Positions 63,492-64,000 of a stretch of DNA of 64,000 bases are shown here, in pieces. The notes beneath the pieces are model-generated. The model was not told the origin of the DNA, searched no databases, and was given only the letters and a program-made list of their open reading frames with translations. The stretch is from Punctularia strigosozonata HHB-11173 SS5 (taxonomy: Eukaryota > Basidiomycota > Agaricomycetes > Corticiales > Punctulariaceae): positions 1,276,973 to 1,340,972 of the forward strand of contig NW_006767438.1 of assembly GCF_000264995.1 (NCBI RefSeq), in the 5' to 3' direction. The translations under genes were made by a program, and so were the position numbers. Numbering within the stretch: the first letter of the stretch is position 1; every line of letters begins with the position of its first letter.

Positions 63492-64000
63492 CCGTAGAGT
63501 AAACTTAGAATGGTCGCGGCGGAGCCGCTGTCGCGCGTAAGAAGTGCAAGTCACTTTATAAGTGAAGAGACTTCCGCCTGGGTTCCCGAGCCTTATCAGA
63601 AAGCTGAGGACTATCCAGTTGAGTTCGGTCTTATAGATAAGAAGGAGACGAAGGCGAGAGAGCAGAGGTGAAAGTATGAGAACTGATAGCTAGATGTGAC
63701 GACTTGAAGAGATAAAACAGAAACGATAAGACTGAATCCCACTAGGCAACGGTGCTAGGGCAATTCAGAATGAGGCAATTGACACGACGCAAGAACCCGA
63801 ACTACGTTACATGAAAACGGACTGTTTATATACTAATCGAATGAGTCACTGTTGTTACGGAGATGAAGGCTGCGCTGCGAGGCTACGCTATGAGGCTATG
63901 TTGGAAATCGATGGCATCCTGAGTATCTTGACTACAAACACCTTCATCTAGCTACCATCCGATGGTAGAATCTTGTCACGTTGATGAACCACGCAGCCTC
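63492..64000. other. Right edge, no recognised gene
   Basis: About 500 bases after the transposon. It is purine-rich at 63640-63730. I see no frame with known motifs. Confidence 0.4.

Overview
The window looks like nuclear DNA of a filamentous basidiomycete, most likely an Agaricomycete. Protein-coding genes are dense and lie on both strands. Most are broken by many short introns of about 45-80 bases with GT...AG ends. Several families are typical of mushroom-forming fungi: a DUF6534 membrane protein, a CHAT-domain protein and a MYND/MSS51-like protein. There are no operons and no rRNA, tRNA or CRISPR structures that I could support. All identifications come from reading motifs in translated exons. 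Exon joins were worked out by eye and are approximate where stated.

Left third (1-25 kb). The 3' end of a CHAT caspase-like gene is followed by a C2H2 zinc-finger regulator and a plasma-membrane P-type H+-ATPase with a long charged insert. Next come a charged coiled-coil protein ending in a J-like (NFKBIL1-type) segment, a disordered protein, a tiny two-exon gene and the peroxisomal import factor PEX13. Two neighbouring unknown genes share a novel motif of about 35 residues. A bestrophin-like channel and the actin bundler fimbrin close this part.

Middle (25-51 kb). This holds an alcohol-acetyltransferase-like enzyme, a partial leucine-rich-repeat gene and a MYND protein. A tandem pair of secreted epoxide hydrolases was duplicated together with its upstream DNA. 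PRP3 (U4/U6 snRNP), which has a 7-base microexon, is divergent from a single-exon gene encoding a five-copy repeat protein of unknown type. The mRNA decapping factor DCP1 and MFS and MATE transporters follow.

Right part (51-64 kb). This holds a conserved unknown, mitochondrial ribosomal protein uS8m, a DUF6534 protein and the TORC2 subunit SIN1/AVO1. It ends with a 3.5 kb PIF/Harbinger transposon that has terminal inverted repeats, a TAA target duplication and two convergent, damaged genes. A 438-base MITE-like element with TA target duplication sits inside the Harbinger transposase, just before the catalytic glutamate.

The genes are mostly independent housekeeping functions (membrane energisation, splicing, mRNA decay, actin, peroxisomes, TORC2, mitochondrial translation). 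They are interspersed with lineage-restricted genes. The best candidates for undescribed biology are the five-repeat protein at 38950-40356, the shared-motif pair at 15301-18347, and the nested transposon.
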